NCBI GenBank assembly: GCA_963556145.1
Contig: OY744464.1
Coordinates: 62,001-126,000, forward strand
Source: Hygrocybe punicea
Lineage: Eukaryota; Basidiomycota; Agaricomycetes; Agaricales; Hygrophoraceae
Reading direction: 5' to 3'
Length of the DNA stretch: 64,000 bases
The translations under genes were made by a program, and so were the position numbers. Of this stretch, positions 11,609 to 22,508 are shown piece by piece. The notes below the pieces were generated by a model. That model saw nothing but the letters and a program-made list of their open reading frames with translations. It was not told the DNA's origin and made no database searches. Within the stretch, counting starts at the first letter, position 1. Each line of letters starts with the position of its first letter.

Positions 11609-12382
11609 ATGTCTGCCTCTGCTGTCTTTCTCCCTTCCTCCCCTTATTACCATCTTCTTCCTCCTCGTTTTTGTGTTCCTCATTCGAAGCGCCGCTTCTG
11701 TGACCGCGATGTCCATTTCACCATCAACTTCCTTCCCCCTTCTTCTTTTGGCTCTGTACACCCCACGTCGTCCATCGCCCATCTTGGCATCGATCTTTTC
11801 TTTACCCCTCCCACCTTCTACTGTATGTGTCCCATTGGGCCTCCCTCTCCTGCTGTTCCCCTGACTGTTCCTGTTTGGTTCTCCGATAACCCCATCAATC
11901 CCTACCGCAAGTTCATTGACTGCACCGCTGTGTATGACTCCATTGTCCTTCCGGTTAATCGGGATGATTCCCCTTGTTCCAGGGGTATTGTCACTTTTCA
12001 CTCTGACCACTCCATCTCCGACCACTCCGATCTTGTCACCGCTTCCGACCCTATGTCCAACAATGACGTCATTGCTTGGGTCCAGAACATTATTGATGAC
12101 AATCAAAGACGATATCTTGATCCGTATGATTACCCTCATCATCCAATCACCACCGACGAATCACCAACATCATACACTCTCATACATGCACTTAATAACA
12201 CCGCACAGCATAACCACCGGATCAGCTGTCTGTTGACACCAGACCTGCAATGCAGCCATTGGCCACCACATTGGCACCCCAAAACGCGTAGACCACGAAG
12301 AGAACCAAGACGCCGTTCATCTCGGAGCTCCGCCTCCTTGCAGCCACATATGACAAAGAAGCCTACCCTGAAGTCGCTGTAG
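11609..12382 (+). CDS. Second ORF (env position) of chromovirus copy 1
   Basis: This open frame of up to 257 codons starts MSASAVFLPSSPYYHLL about 80 bp after the pol stop and runs into the 3' LTR. The first 130 residues or so are clearly conserved in copy 2 (M at 37873, minus), for example HLGxDLFF, PYRKFIDC, VYDS and PVNRDDSPCS. No membrane segment or known domain is recognised, so env is only a statement of position. The part within the LTR is also open in the 5' LTR. Function unknown; conservation between copies suggests it was once under selection. Confidence 0.5.
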   Translation: MSASAVFLPSSPYYHLLPPRFCVPHSKRRFCDRDVHFTINFLPPSSFGSVHPTSSIAHLGIDLFFTPPTFYCMCPIGPPSPAVPLTVPVWFSDNPINPYRKFIDCTAVYDSIVLPVNRDDSPCSRGIVTFHSDHSISDHSDLVTASDPMSNNDVIAWVQNIIDDNQRRYLDPYDYPHHPITTDESPTSYTLIHALNNTAQHNHRISCLLTPDLQCSHWPPHWHPKTRRPRREPRRRSSRSSASLQPHMTKKPTLKSL

Positions 12383-12569
12383 TATATCAACCTGAATCCT
12401 TGTAGTCAGTAACCCCAAGTCTAGTTTAGCTACACTTACCCAGATCGCTACCCTGACTACCCAGATACTTCCTCCCCCTTTTCTATCTTTGAACTTGCTT
12501 ACTCTATACATCTTCCTCTGTTTGGTTGATTGTTACCGGAGCTTGCAATTAAGACAGCAATCCATAACA
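11989..12569 (+). repeat. 3' LTR of chromovirus copy 1 (intact)
   Basis: 581 bp from TGTCAC to CCATAACA. It is preceded by a short polypurine-like CCAGGGGTAT and followed by the duplication GTAAT. It provides the empty site for MITE A in the 5' LTR. Confidence 0.93.
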
Positions 12570-12949
12570 GTAATCCCAAGCCATTCAGGCAAGGGTTGGA
12601 TACTGAGTAGCATGCTGCTATTGTAAAAGTTATTACAACCTGATGACATATATGTGACATGACTTACACCCCACCAAGAGACAACATTTTCAACATGTTC
12701 TAAAGGAGTGGTGATGTACATCTTGAGCTCATCGTGGGGTCCCATCTTCACTTGGTCAGCAGTTTGTTGGGCTTGAACAGCTGCTCTCATCCATGAGTGA
12801 CCATACTGGTGGGTGCTGGAGCTCACTGAAAAGACATCAGAGTCAGTCATGGGCATCACAGTGATCCCCATGTTGGCATGTTCATAGGTTCTTGTGGTTG
12901 GACATAATATGTGTCAAACTACATTCCAGGCTTTGTCAGGTATGCTGCG

Positions 12950-13027
12950 GTGTTGCCTTGACCAGCTTTTGGGTTTTCAGTGTTTTTGGAATAACACTGA
13001 AAACCCAAAAGCTGGTCAAGGCAACAC
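12950..13027. repeat. 78-bp perfect foldback with hAT-like ends
   Basis: Two 35-bp arms (12950-12984 and 12993-13027) match perfectly around the 8-base loop TTTGGAAT. The ends GTGTTGCC/GGCAACAC resemble the ends of the hAT-type element at 3576. The flanks TATGCTGCG and TATGCCACG may be a decayed target duplication. It sits inside the hAT transposase relic. Confidence 0.8.
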
Positions 13028-13960
13028 TATGCCACGCCATTCAGGAGTATACACAGCCACATACCACTTTCTCAAAAGATTGTAATCCCATTTTGAAATA
13101 TTTTGTATCCTACTTCCCTTCCACGTATGCTAGTTTGATGTTCAAATCAAGTGCTGCAGCAGAAAGGACATCATAAGCAAACATATTTAGCAAGCCAATA
13201 CACTCACCGAGACAGATAAAATAAGCGTTGGTCTCATCAACTTTCTGGTACCACTTGTGCAAGTTCTCCAATCCAGCTTCAATTTGAGCCTGCAACACCT
13301 GGAACTTCTCATTGCTGGCCATGTTCTCCCAAGCTTCCTGGAGGAACTCCAGGACAGGTATTGTGTGCCACACTGTGGGGAACCTCGAACTGGAAAATGT
13401 CTGCTGCACGTTGGCAGGTTCCTGGACAACATGGGTTGAGGGCATACGTCATGAGTTAAGGTGTGAGATTGTACCTGAAGGACTTCATGCATTAACTCCA
13501 GTTTCTCCCAATCACTTCTATACAGGTGGAAATCGGTGTAAGACTTGTTTTGGAGGTTGGGAATGTTGTCGCTATCATTGGCAAGTTGTAAAAATCGGTT
13601 GACACCCTTGTTTAGAAGTTGTCAGTTAGCCAATTCGGTGATGGCAAAAAATACACGTACAGGTTTGAGCCTGATGATTCTATCCAAAAAATCATATGGA
13701 TCATACATGGATGCTAATCGAGTGTGGATCCACCTGACGAGCTCCAAGAGAGGCGTGTCCACCTCACGGCAAGACTGCTTGAAGAATTCCAGAGCCTGAG
13801 GTGACTTGTGTATCTAGTCATTTATGAAGTCAGGACTGTGATGTAGTGCACTAAACATGTATGACCTGTGTGACCAGGGCTAATGCATTTCCAAGTGATT
13901 CGCTGGTTTCCAATACATCATTCTCACCATCTTCGTCACCCCCTTGACAGAACACATGTT

Positions 13961-14252
13961 CCTGGCCAGCTAGTAACACCCAATCACTTGTACTAGGGGT
14001 TATTTGACCATCAGATTGCAATGGAATCATCTCCTGGACCCTTTTATGAATGTATTCTTGAGATATGCCCATGTGCTCCTCATACCCCCCTGCCATAGCA
14101 CAGGTTCCTGGCCAGCTAGCAACCTCAAATCACTTGTCCTGGGGGCTATTTGATCACCAAATTCCATTGAAATGATCTCCCGGATACTTTGGTGAATGCA
14201 TTCTTGAGATATGCCAATGTGCTCCTCATACCACTTTCTACCTCTTGTTTGC
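13961..14252. repeat. 146-bp tandem duplication in the hAT relic
   Basis: CCTGGCCAGCTAG recurs at 13961 and 14107, and the following 140 bp or so are similar, including GAGATATGCC and GTGCTCCTCATACC. The duplicated coding piece appears twice on the minus strand (GISQEYIHKRV and GISQECIHQSI). Confidence 0.85.
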
Positions 14253-14330
14253 ACTGTAGCTCCAAAACTGGTCCACCAATTTTGTTCAAAATTTGCATAT
14301 GACATCTCATGGGTTATATGATGACTCTAA

Positions 14331-15239
14331 ACCATCCCACCAAGTCAGATTTTTGTGCAAATTTTCCAATGCATTGCTACCAGGCTGTATAATAACACGT
14401 GCTTACAATGAGGTATGGGTTATGATTGTCTTTGTTTGTTTATTTCCATAAATGGTAACACTTACAGGATATTTTAATTGTTAATGGTTAAAATAATCTT
14501 AGCCTTCTTAGATCACTGGTTGTGATGGTGAGATGTCTATACAAAGAATATTAGATATTCTTAGAACTATTTGTCTTTGGTACAGTAAAGATCATTCTTG
14601 TTCAATCTTCGGGTAACATTGGTTGCTGTGATTTATGGTCATGGAAACTATTGTTGATACTGCGAAGATCATTTGGGTATGATCTTCGCGTTACTATGGG
14701 ATTTATTTGTTACAACTATGTTCAATATATTTGTGAAGATTGTATGTGAACAATCTTCACAGCGATGTCAGATGATTAGCTGATGTGGTTGATCTGTGGT
14801 TGATGGTGACTTGACATTGTACTTTCCCACATTTTAGGACCACATTTTCTAAATCTGTTATAACATCCATGTATTTGTTTCATTTGTCTATGTTTTCATT
14901 GTGGTTAGTTCTGTTTATTGACCTTACATATTTTGCGGTTATGATTTGGTCCAATAATTGCTGAGTTACTTAGGTAGATTTGATGTTTGCATTAATTTTG
15001 TTGTATCCTTACATAGTTAGTTATGTACTGGTTTTCCAGAAATCACTAGATATCAATGATATTCTAGCATTGTTTCAAATATGTCATTCATCCTATTGTT
15101 TTACAATATTGGTTGTCATGTATGAATACCATCTTTGAAATATAGGGGTTTGACATGCATTTTTTCTGTTTGCGTACACATTTGACATTGCATTTTCTGA
15201 ATTTGCTAGGTATTTCTAGCTCTAGAGTGGACAGAGTCA
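14331..15239. other. AT-rich non-coding stretch between hAT relic and DIRS element
   Basis: No supported gene. Small hairpins occur, for example CGAAGATCAT...ATGATCTTCG near 14666-14691 and GTGAAGATTGT...ACAATCTTCAC near 14733-14762. They may belong to the lost end of an element. Confidence 0.5.
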
Positions 15240-17039
15240 GGAATTTACTACTATCAATCATTGGGATAACTGTCCCAAATACACGAGGAACTTTGTGTGG
15301 GACCCAGTTATACACCCCAAATTAACAATGGCTATAGCAAGCACTTTGGAATTGCCACTCCCCAAGGTGCCTGATAATGAGCTACTCAATGCCACAGCCA
15401 ATGAAACTATTCAGGGAAACCCTGACCTTTTTCGCATTGTAACACCAATTAAAGTTGACGTCTTTGAGTCTTATCTTACTATGCACCCAAACCAGCCCTT
15501 CATCCTTTCAGTTTGCCATGCGTTGCATGAAGGATTCTGGCCTTGGGCACAGACCACAAACTCCATGTTCCCCATCACCCACGATAATTCCTTCCATCCA
15601 ATCAGAGACCCCGACCATCACGCCTTCCTGTTACTGAAACGTGATGCTGAAATAGCACTGGGACAAATTTTGCCTCCTTTCAGCAAGGATCTTCTCCCAG
15701 GCATGCACAGTATGCCCCTTGGTATCGTCTTGAAACCACACTCCACAGACTTGCGCTTGGTCATTGACCAAAGTGCTGAACCTTATCCACAAAACTCTCT
15801 CATCCCAAAAGAAGATCGCTTCGTTTGTATGAACAATCTCCATCACCTCAGTCACACCCTTCACCAGGTACACATAAACCACCCAGACCACAAACTGGTT
15901 GTCTTCAAGTCTGATGTCTCTTGAGCATACCATCTGATGCCTATGGCACCCCTTTGACAAATCAGGCAGATCATGACCTCCAATGACAATCACTGCATTA
16001 ATCGTTGCAACCATTTTGGTAACAGTGCTGGTGGTAGTGTCTACGCAAGTTTTGATTGTTTGGTTACTTGGATTGTGATCTACATCCTGTTTTTGGTAGA
16101 TCTTTTCACTTATGTCGATAACAATTTCTCTTGGGACTTCGCTGATAACCTCACATGGTATGAACCCTATCACCAACCCATGCCAGCAAAACAAACCTGT
16201 CTCCTTGAACTCTGGGACAAACTTGGCATACCACACGCCCAGCACAAACAGCAGTGGGGGTCAAAATTATCCATGATTGGCTTTACCGTCGACCCAAACG
16301 CTATGACGATTGCTATGGACTCCAACTGCCGCATGGAACTTATCACAGCCATCCATTGCTTCGCTTCCTTAGGGCAATGTCACCCTCTTCGTGATTTCCA
16401 GAAGATGGCTGGATGGGTCAATTGGCACCTGAATGTCTACCCTTTGTTGCGCCCTGGCTGGCAAATCCTCACCTCACAAGCCCCAATAGCACTATGAGCA
16501 AGGAACTCCACTGGATCGCGGACAAAATCGAATGCTCTGATGGTATCCACATTTTAAATTCCACCACCTGGTCCACCAATGAAGCTGACATCTCCTTTTA
16601 CTCTGACACCTGTCTGACCAGGCTTGGATTCTGGTCACCGCTCCTTGGCACTGGCCATAAACACGCCATTGCTCACAACAACACCAGCAATATTTTCTAT
16701 CTCAAAGCGCTCTCTGTCCTGTCTGCCTTCATGCATGTCTCACTGTATGTTCAACCCTTGCCTCAATGTGTCACAGTGTACTGCGACAACACAAATACTG
16801 TCGACATGTTTAACACTCTCCATGCCACACCTGAATATAACACAATCCTTATCGCTGCTGTCAGACTCTGTCTAATGCATCACTTCACCTTCTGCATGCA
16901 TTTCCTTCCTGGTACCTTCAATGACATCGCAGATGCCTCATCCCGTGATTGTGATGACATCGCCCTCTCTCTCTGGCCACGCTTGTCTATTGGCCTTTTT
17001 GAACCCCCTCATGTGCTGCTGTGGGCAGTACGATGTTGA
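15240..17039 (+). pseudogene. DIRS-type retroelement: reverse transcriptase and RNase H
   Basis: Pieces in successive frames give the Agaricomycete DIRS-like polyprotein. It begins near NCPKYTRNFVWDP, then HPNQPFILSVCHALHEGFWPW, LRLVIDQSAEPYPQN, KSDVS-stop-AYHLMP, FGNSAGG, and the catalytic box FTYVDNNFSWDF (YVDN where YVDD is expected). RNase H-like parts include WSTNEADISFYSDTCLTRLG, VYCDNTNTVDMFN and LPGTFNDIADASSRD, ending with LFEPP. The tyrosine recombinase follows at 17321. A stop at 15922-15924 (TGA after KSDVS where the family has Arg) and frame changes near 16497 show it is dead. No LTRs are seen, as expected for DIRS. Confidence 0.8.
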
Positions 17040-17168
17040 TGACCACCAAAAGATCAACCAGGCAGCCTTCACGGCAACCCTAGTTGATCAAAAAGCTCAG
17101 GCACAAGTGTGCCATTGTCATCTGTTGTGCTATTGAGCCTGCTACTGCTGCAGCATAGTCTTCTGTGT

Positions 17169-17316
17169 TGGAGTCAGTCAGAGGGTCCCTCAGGATCGCA
17201 AGAGGGAGGAGGCTGCTTGAAGGCTAAGATGGATCTGTCTACTACATCCCAAAGGCTACTAACTACAATGAACCATGGGAACTCTATCACGTGACTGTCC
17301 AGGCACAACTACTACA
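17169..17316 (-). repeat. Solo LTR of the TRIM-like family (148 bp)
   Basis: It begins TGGAGTCAG and ends CAACTACTACA, flanked by GTGT at 17165-17168 and 17317-17320. It aligns along its length with the 158-bp LTRs at 35391 and 37227 (CTACTACATC, ATCACGTGACTG, CCAGGCACAACTACTACA) but is clearly diverged. It splits the DIRS element between its RNase H and recombinase parts. Confidence 0.85.
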
Positions 17317-17320
17317 GTGT

Positions 17321-18175
17321 TACATTCATATATTACCTTTTGCGCCTCCCACAACCTCCCCACCATGCCCACTCCTAACTCTCTCAGTTTCTTCATCGTT
17401 TACATGTCCCACCATATCAAACCACAGTCCGTCAATAACTACCTTTCAGGCATATGCAATCAACTCGAGCCCTTCTACCCCAATGTCCGCACCTCTCATC
17501 AGCATCCTCTTGTCATGAAGACTTTAGTGGGGTGCAAGAAACTCCGTGTAACCAGCACCAATAGGAAGCGATGCTTGATGTGATCCAAACTGGACTCAAT
17601 CACCTCCAATTCCCTTCACTTCGCTTCCCATGACAACTGCCTTTTCACTGCTATGATGACCATTGGTTTCCATTGGCCTCCTTTGACTCAGAGAATTGGT
17701 ATGGTCTGACTCCCTGCATTTACAAGACTACTGTAAAGTTATCCTACGACACACCATCCATCTTGTCGCTGCCACCTTCGACTTTTACTTGCCTGGGCAC
17801 AAAGCCGATCGCTTTTTCGAAGGCAGCAAGATTCTCATTCACACTCACAATTCCCCACATGACCCCCTTGCCATTTTTCTTCTTTATCTTCATTCTCACA
17901 ACTCCCTCTTTCCCAGCCATCCTGAACTTTTCTTGCATTCCAACGGCTCCATCCATACTTGTTCCTGGTTTTTAAGCTGCCTGCAAAAATATTTCATCGA
18001 CCCTTCCCTTGGTGGCCACTCTCTTCGTTCCAGTGGTGCCACTGACCTTGTGAATGCCGGCATGCCTCCATAACTTGATTCAGAGCATCAGCCGCTGGGC
18101 CTCCGACACTTGGCAGCTTTACATCCGTCAACACCCCATGTTACAGGCCGCACTACTATTTGCCCATCGTTGACT
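17321..18175 (+). pseudogene. DIRS-type tyrosine recombinase
   Basis: The N-terminal core-binding part reads YITFCASHNLPTMP, FFIVYMSHHIKPQSVNNYLSG and MKTLVGCKKLRV. The catalytic part reads DFYLPGHKADRFFEG, IFLLYLHSHNSLFP and GHSLRSSGATDLVNAGMPP (the H-x-x-R box near 18020). A probable nucleophile Tyr lies in YIRQHPMLQ near 18125. Tyrosine recombinase downstream of RT/RNase H is the defining DIRS layout. Frame changes at 17581 and after 18070 make it a pseudogene. Confidence 0.8.
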
Positions 18176-18552
18176 GCTTGGCTGCTTGCCATCGCATTTC
18201 CTGCTCACCACTTCCATCCATTTTTGACCAAACCAAAAAAATAAAAAATAAAAAATGATAGCCTCTTATGGTTCCACAGCCTCCTGTCTTTCTGATTACT
18301 TTGTATTACCTCATTCTTATAATATTTCTACTTCAGCCTGGGTCCAGCTTCTAAATTCAGAGCTGGACTGCAGACACCTTACTGCACTTAAAAGACAAAC
18401 TGAGTAAGTGTGATTAGTTGAGGGTTAAATATTGAAACTCCTGATGTGTTAATCAAACTAAAAATACGGGGTTTTCCTGTTCCGCCCCAAGTTTTTGATG
18501 GTTGCCCAAGATAAGGTGCCCTCTTTCGGCTTCGCTAAGAAAAACCATCTTC
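18176..18552. other. Non-coding tail after the DIRS element
   Basis: Holds an A/T-rich run (about 18230-18256) after the recombinase and the 3' flank of the NTPase gene. No gene is seen. Confidence 0.5.
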
Positions 18553-21500
18553 CTAGTCTTCCACGTCTGACAGGAAAACTCCTTCCTGATCCTCAGACTG
18601 GACTTGTACACCGCTGAGTTCAGGACAATCAATCCAATGATAGCAATTTGCGCCTCGACTCCAGAACGGTTTCATTTTTCGGAGAGCGGCGATGGAAGCA
18701 TCATCTCCCCGAGCATGTTCTCCCAGAAAATCACGAGAGCGCAGTAAAAGCGCAAAACTTGCCCTTTGCTCTTCGAGGATTCCTCGGTACACAGTCGGGG
18801 AACAACCATAGGCTTTGATGCTGTAACGTGGATGGCCAGGACGACCTGATTTCGCGATGACAACTTTAGACGGGGTACTGATTATAGTTTGAGTGAATCT
18901 TTTCATAGGCGTCGTGAGTTGTGCCGCTGGGCTGTGAGCAGGTTTTTTGGATGCGATATTTTGCGTAGTAGCAGGGTTCCTCTGCGAGGATGAGCTTGTG
19001 GTTTTCGTGACTGCATTTTCACGTATTGAGGTTTGCACACCAATCTCCATAATTAGAGTGATGTAGGGACGTGAATCCGGGTGAGGTTCGGGCTTGTGAT
19101 TTGGACAGCCTGAGCAGTTTGCCTTGGGGAAGAAGCCAACGTCTTTCTCGTCGATGAAGTAGTTTCCTCCGTGCTTGCGCCGCTTAAATTGCACAAGAAT
19201 ACCCGACATAACCCACTCGCAGAGTTTTTTGTCCCAAAGATGTACGGGAAGCACACAATCAAGTGTTGGTTGCCCACTGCGGCATGTAATAACCATGCTC
19301 CTCATGAACGCTGCCCAGGCGGAGTACGTCGTCGTACCACTGTCATCCGCCATTTTCCCGAAGTGTGTGAAGCGTATTTTCGCACCCTGAAAGGCCTCCC
19401 GGAGTTTCTGAGGTTGGAGATCAACGTTTGGGCCTTGGTTACGATTGTCGGGTTGGGAATCAAGGATCGTCGTCGCGTGGGGTTCGGCAAACAGCATTTC
19501 TATGAAGGTGGTCAAGAGACATCCAGCGCTATAATTGATACTGTCCTGAGCAGTAAGGTGCTCATGTCGTACGGCGCGCCGGTAGGCATCCCATATGAGT
19601 GCACGCCCTGCGAGTTCACCCATCTCGCCATAATTCAGCAGCCCGGATGTGATATTCTCGTTGACAATCTCGAGGAACGCGTTCGGCTTTTGCTCGGTCC
19701 AGGACGCAAGTTGTCTGCAAGCAGCTTCTGCTATGATAGGCTCCGACGGATACCCCGATCGCAGGTACACAAGGTCTTTCGGGACGGAAAAGGCAGTCCG
19801 CATATGGCTTGCAACCAAGGAGGCCTCCGTCAATTGAACGTTTTCTCGCCGGACTTCGAAATCTAGCATCAAAATGCAGTCCACCACAGCCAATTTCGCC
19901 TTGGGTGACACCGCAGGAAACTGGATTTTGATATCGTGCGTGCCCAAAAGCTTCGCCTGCGCGAGTTCCATAACCTGAAGGCAAACAGAATCTTTTTTCA
20001 ATCCGGCAGCCTGTATCATGGTCCAAAACCTACATGGGAGTCAGACAGAAGGAAAAACTTTGGGAAGGAAGGTACAGTTACACTCACAACGGCCTCCCAA
20101 ATCGAGCTAAGTACTCTACGCTGGTAGTCTCTGCGAGAGACATTGTTTCCGGCCTGATCAGCATATCAGGGTAGCAGTCAAAGGGCGTCTCGGTAATCGG
20201 AGCATGAATCGTTGCTCGACCTTCGCGGATGCGAGCCGACCTGGCGAGGTTTCGAGGCGTGGCAAATTCGGCCAAGTCACTATTTGTGGAGAGGAATATG
20301 GCAAACACAGGGAACTTCAAAAAAACATTTATGACGGAGCATAAGACATCATATAATGTCTTCTGGGTTTCGTTTTGTGGTTTGTGTGGCGTCAATGAAT
20401 GAGCTTCATCGAAATATATGACCATTTCAATTGTGTATTCGGGTTTTCCGCTATACGACGCTCGCAGCTGCTTCAAAAGTCTTCCCAATTCACCCCTGGC
20501 TCGATTTTCCAGGGCAGTTTGCTCGACCTCATATATATTTTGATCTCTACTAGTAGACTGACGGGGGTTATCGGTCTGCACCGATCATGAGACCCGTTTC
20601 TATGACATGCTTCTTCACGCACCTTTGTAAAAATGTCTTTCCCAGTGTCGTTGGCCACACGAGAATAAAGTTCCTGACGAATCTCAACTAGTTGCGTCGA
20701 CCACCAAGCCGCGAACATACGGGAATTCTCAAACGTTGGTTTATGTTTCTCCAGTTCGCTTCGAATACCTTCAAACAAGGATATGAAAAATCGAAGGTAC
20801 ATATTGGTGACCCCGTTCAGGTCAAGAACGCGAGTGAGACAGTTGCGGATGGTATCGTCAGCCGGTGGAAAGGCGAGATCTATTGGAAGATTAAGTCTCG
20901 CAAGACGAAATTAAGTCAATGAACAACTCACCTCGATCATCAAGGGCGGGTCGAAGGTTGAATGGAATAGTGAAAACTAACTTTGCTTGTTCGTGCACCA
21001 TACGTGACTTGCCATAGCCGGAGCTCTGTATGATGGAAATTTGATTTCCGTAGAGTTCCGCTTTATTCAAGGCACAAATGTTGTTGAGCATCAGGACGTG
21101 AAGATCGCCGATATAGAGGTTATCCCACGCTCTGCCGAGCACTGCATCGCACAGATATGTTAGGCAACTCGACTTCTCCGAAGAGGGATTCCAATACCTT
21201 GTTCTAGACCAGAATAATCTTATCATCAAGGAATTTTCAAAAGTATGTCAATGCTCACTTGTGACCTCTCTGTCTGCGGTGGGTGGCAGACTCCTACGAG
21301 AGACACTGGGAGCATCCGGCCAGAGAAGGTCTGTGTAGTGTTGAGCCTCGGAGCTCAACGTTAACAAGTTATGGTACGGCAAACACACCTATTCGTCGTA
21401 CTTCCTTGAACGACCCTGCTTGCCACGCGTTCCTTAGTACCCTCGCGATGGAGGGTTCCCGATGAAGCAGTTGCTCGGCTTCGTCCGTTGAGAACGTTAT

Positions 21501-21815
21501 TAGTCTGTTGTCCGCGGCGGTGATGATGAAGAGAATTGTAGGCAAATCAGGTTCCTCATTGAATTTCCGGAATGCGCTAAATGCTTTCTCGATCTTCGCA
21601 TCGAGTAGCTTGTGATCGTCATCGGTGAAGCCATCGCGCTCCTGCGATACCTTTCTAAGGGCAGGAGTGGTGGAAGGTTCGGCGGGGGCATGTATATCGC
21701 CAACAGACAAGCGTGAAAAGTCGTTGGATATTGCGTCCATGATAGTTGATGCCAGTACTAGTGCCACGTGATCTTGGGCAAGACGAAGGATTTTGGGCTC
21801 GATACTGATGTCTGT
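18553..21815 (-). CDS. Agaricomycete P-loop NTPase of the CRN-like type, spliced
   Basis: A multi-exon minus-strand gene. The 5' exon block (about 21815-21390) reads DVALVLASTIMDAI and ends near FKEVRRIG. Next come the Walker A-like loop SSGYGKSRMVHEQAKLVFTIPFN (near 21010), FPPADDTIRN after a GT..AG intron at about 20869-20932, and the Walker B box MVIYFDEAHSL (near 20410). A final 488-codon exon group starts at 20019 with SVCLQVMELAQ, YPSEPIIAEAACRQL and GELAGRALIWDAYRRA. It ends in a basic Ser/Thr-rich stretch and a tail, with the stop at 18553. At least three introns are visible (20611-20657 and 20030-20096 among them). This family is heavily expanded in Agaricomycetes; its NTPase plus C-terminal domain recalls Crinkler-type proteins, but that link is inference. 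The 5' end is uncertain. Confidence 0.6.
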
Positions 21816-21827
21816 TGAGGAAAAAAT

Positions 21828-21861
21828 AATAAATAAATAAATAAATAAATAAAATAAAATT
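21828..21861. repeat. (TAAA)n microsatellite
   Basis: About eight TAAA units just upstream of the NTPase 5' exon, probably intronic or upstream. Confidence 0.95.
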
Positions 21862-21884
21862 GAATTGGATAAAATCAGTATCTG

Positions 21885-22181
21885 TACATCAGTAAATAAC
21901 AATTGATAGTCAACATCCCAGCAAGGCTTATTGGGTCTCTTTGAGTCCCTACCATTGCAGACACTCTTGCCACAATCCCTATACTGATCCAAACACAACC
22001 TTACCTCCTTTCTTCCCTTACATGATTCCTTTCCACATTTTTTGCATGTTTGCATCTTCCTTTTTTGGGATTTGGCTGTGCTGCGGTAGGAAGGGAAGCC
22101 AAATCTCTGCTTGTGTGATAGGGAGTTGAGTTGGCTGTGAATTTGTTGGGAGACAGACATGGCTTGGTGTTGTGGCAACAC
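21885..22181 (-). CDS. Cys-rich zinc-binding-like fragment
   Basis: The minus-strand frame reads MLPQHQAMSVSQQIHSQLN and then TCKKCGKESCKGRKEV, LCLDQYRDCGKSVCNGRDS and RPNKPC: paired CxxCGKxxCxGR units that could bind zinc. The frame stays open into the NTPase 5' exon through the TAAA repeat, but the join looks accidental. I do not recognise the family; such clusters occur in fungal transposon proteins. It could be the 3' end of a relic transposon or a real 5' exon. Confidence 0.35.
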
Positions 22182-22508
22182 TGAGTGAGAGGATAAGTTT
22201 CCAGTTGCACTATCAGCAGAAATTTCCAGAAGTCCTTTTCCAACAACATGCTGTCTGAGTGGTTGCTGTGGGGCATTTGGAACCTCCAGAACATGACATG
22301 GATCAAGAATTGCAGTGTGAAGTGATGCATGAGCATCTGAGGACGTTGAGATGGAATCTGAGGGATTGTCAAATATTAATGCTTGTCTTCCACTCTCTAT
22401 AGTAGGTGTTGAGCTGTTCTGTCAGCTGATAGGCAGTGTCAGTATCATACAATGAGGTCATGAATGCAGAAATGCAGACACACCTTATATGATATATGCT
22501 GATTCATA

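Larger units (their letters stand above)
237..12569 (+). mobile_element. Ty3/gypsy chromovirus, copy 1, with five nested insertions
   Basis: The element runs from TGTCAC to ATAACA and is flanked by GTAAT at 232-236 and 12570-12574. Both LTRs are 581 bp once the foldback element in the 5' one is removed. Order: LTR, gag with a CCHC knuckle, protease, reverse transcriptase, RNase H, integrase, chromodomain, ASCH-like domain, a second ORF, LTR. Removing the five insertions and their target duplications leaves about 7.18 kb, close to the 7.07 kb of copy 2. The LTR pair differs mainly by C/T transitions, and the coding region holds many TGA stops, so the copy is dead. It sits inside a hAT transposase relic. 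Confidence 0.93.
12575..14330 (-). pseudogene. hAT transposase, N-terminal and central part
   Basis: Minus-strand pieces read YANFEQNWWTSFGA and EEHIGISQECIH near 14030-14300, then VWHTIPVLEFLQEAWENMA, GLENLHKWYQKVDETNAYFICL and LDLNIKLAYVEGKW near 13100-13440. The last two are joined by removing a GT..AG intron of about 55 bp (about 13152-13206). These are hAT central-domain motifs of the Agaricomycete type. Towards 12575 it reads DELKMYITTPLEHVENVVSWW and continues into the C-terminal piece at 10-236 beyond the chromovirus. Frameshifts, a 146-bp tandem duplication and a 78-bp foldback insertion show it is non-functional. Confidence 0.75.

Noticed and set aside
10887..11864. 325-codon plus-strand open frame
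   Set aside because: It is a Ser/Leu/Pro-rich shadow of the chromodomain-ASCH frame and the second ORF. The true frames match copy 2 in sequence and motifs.
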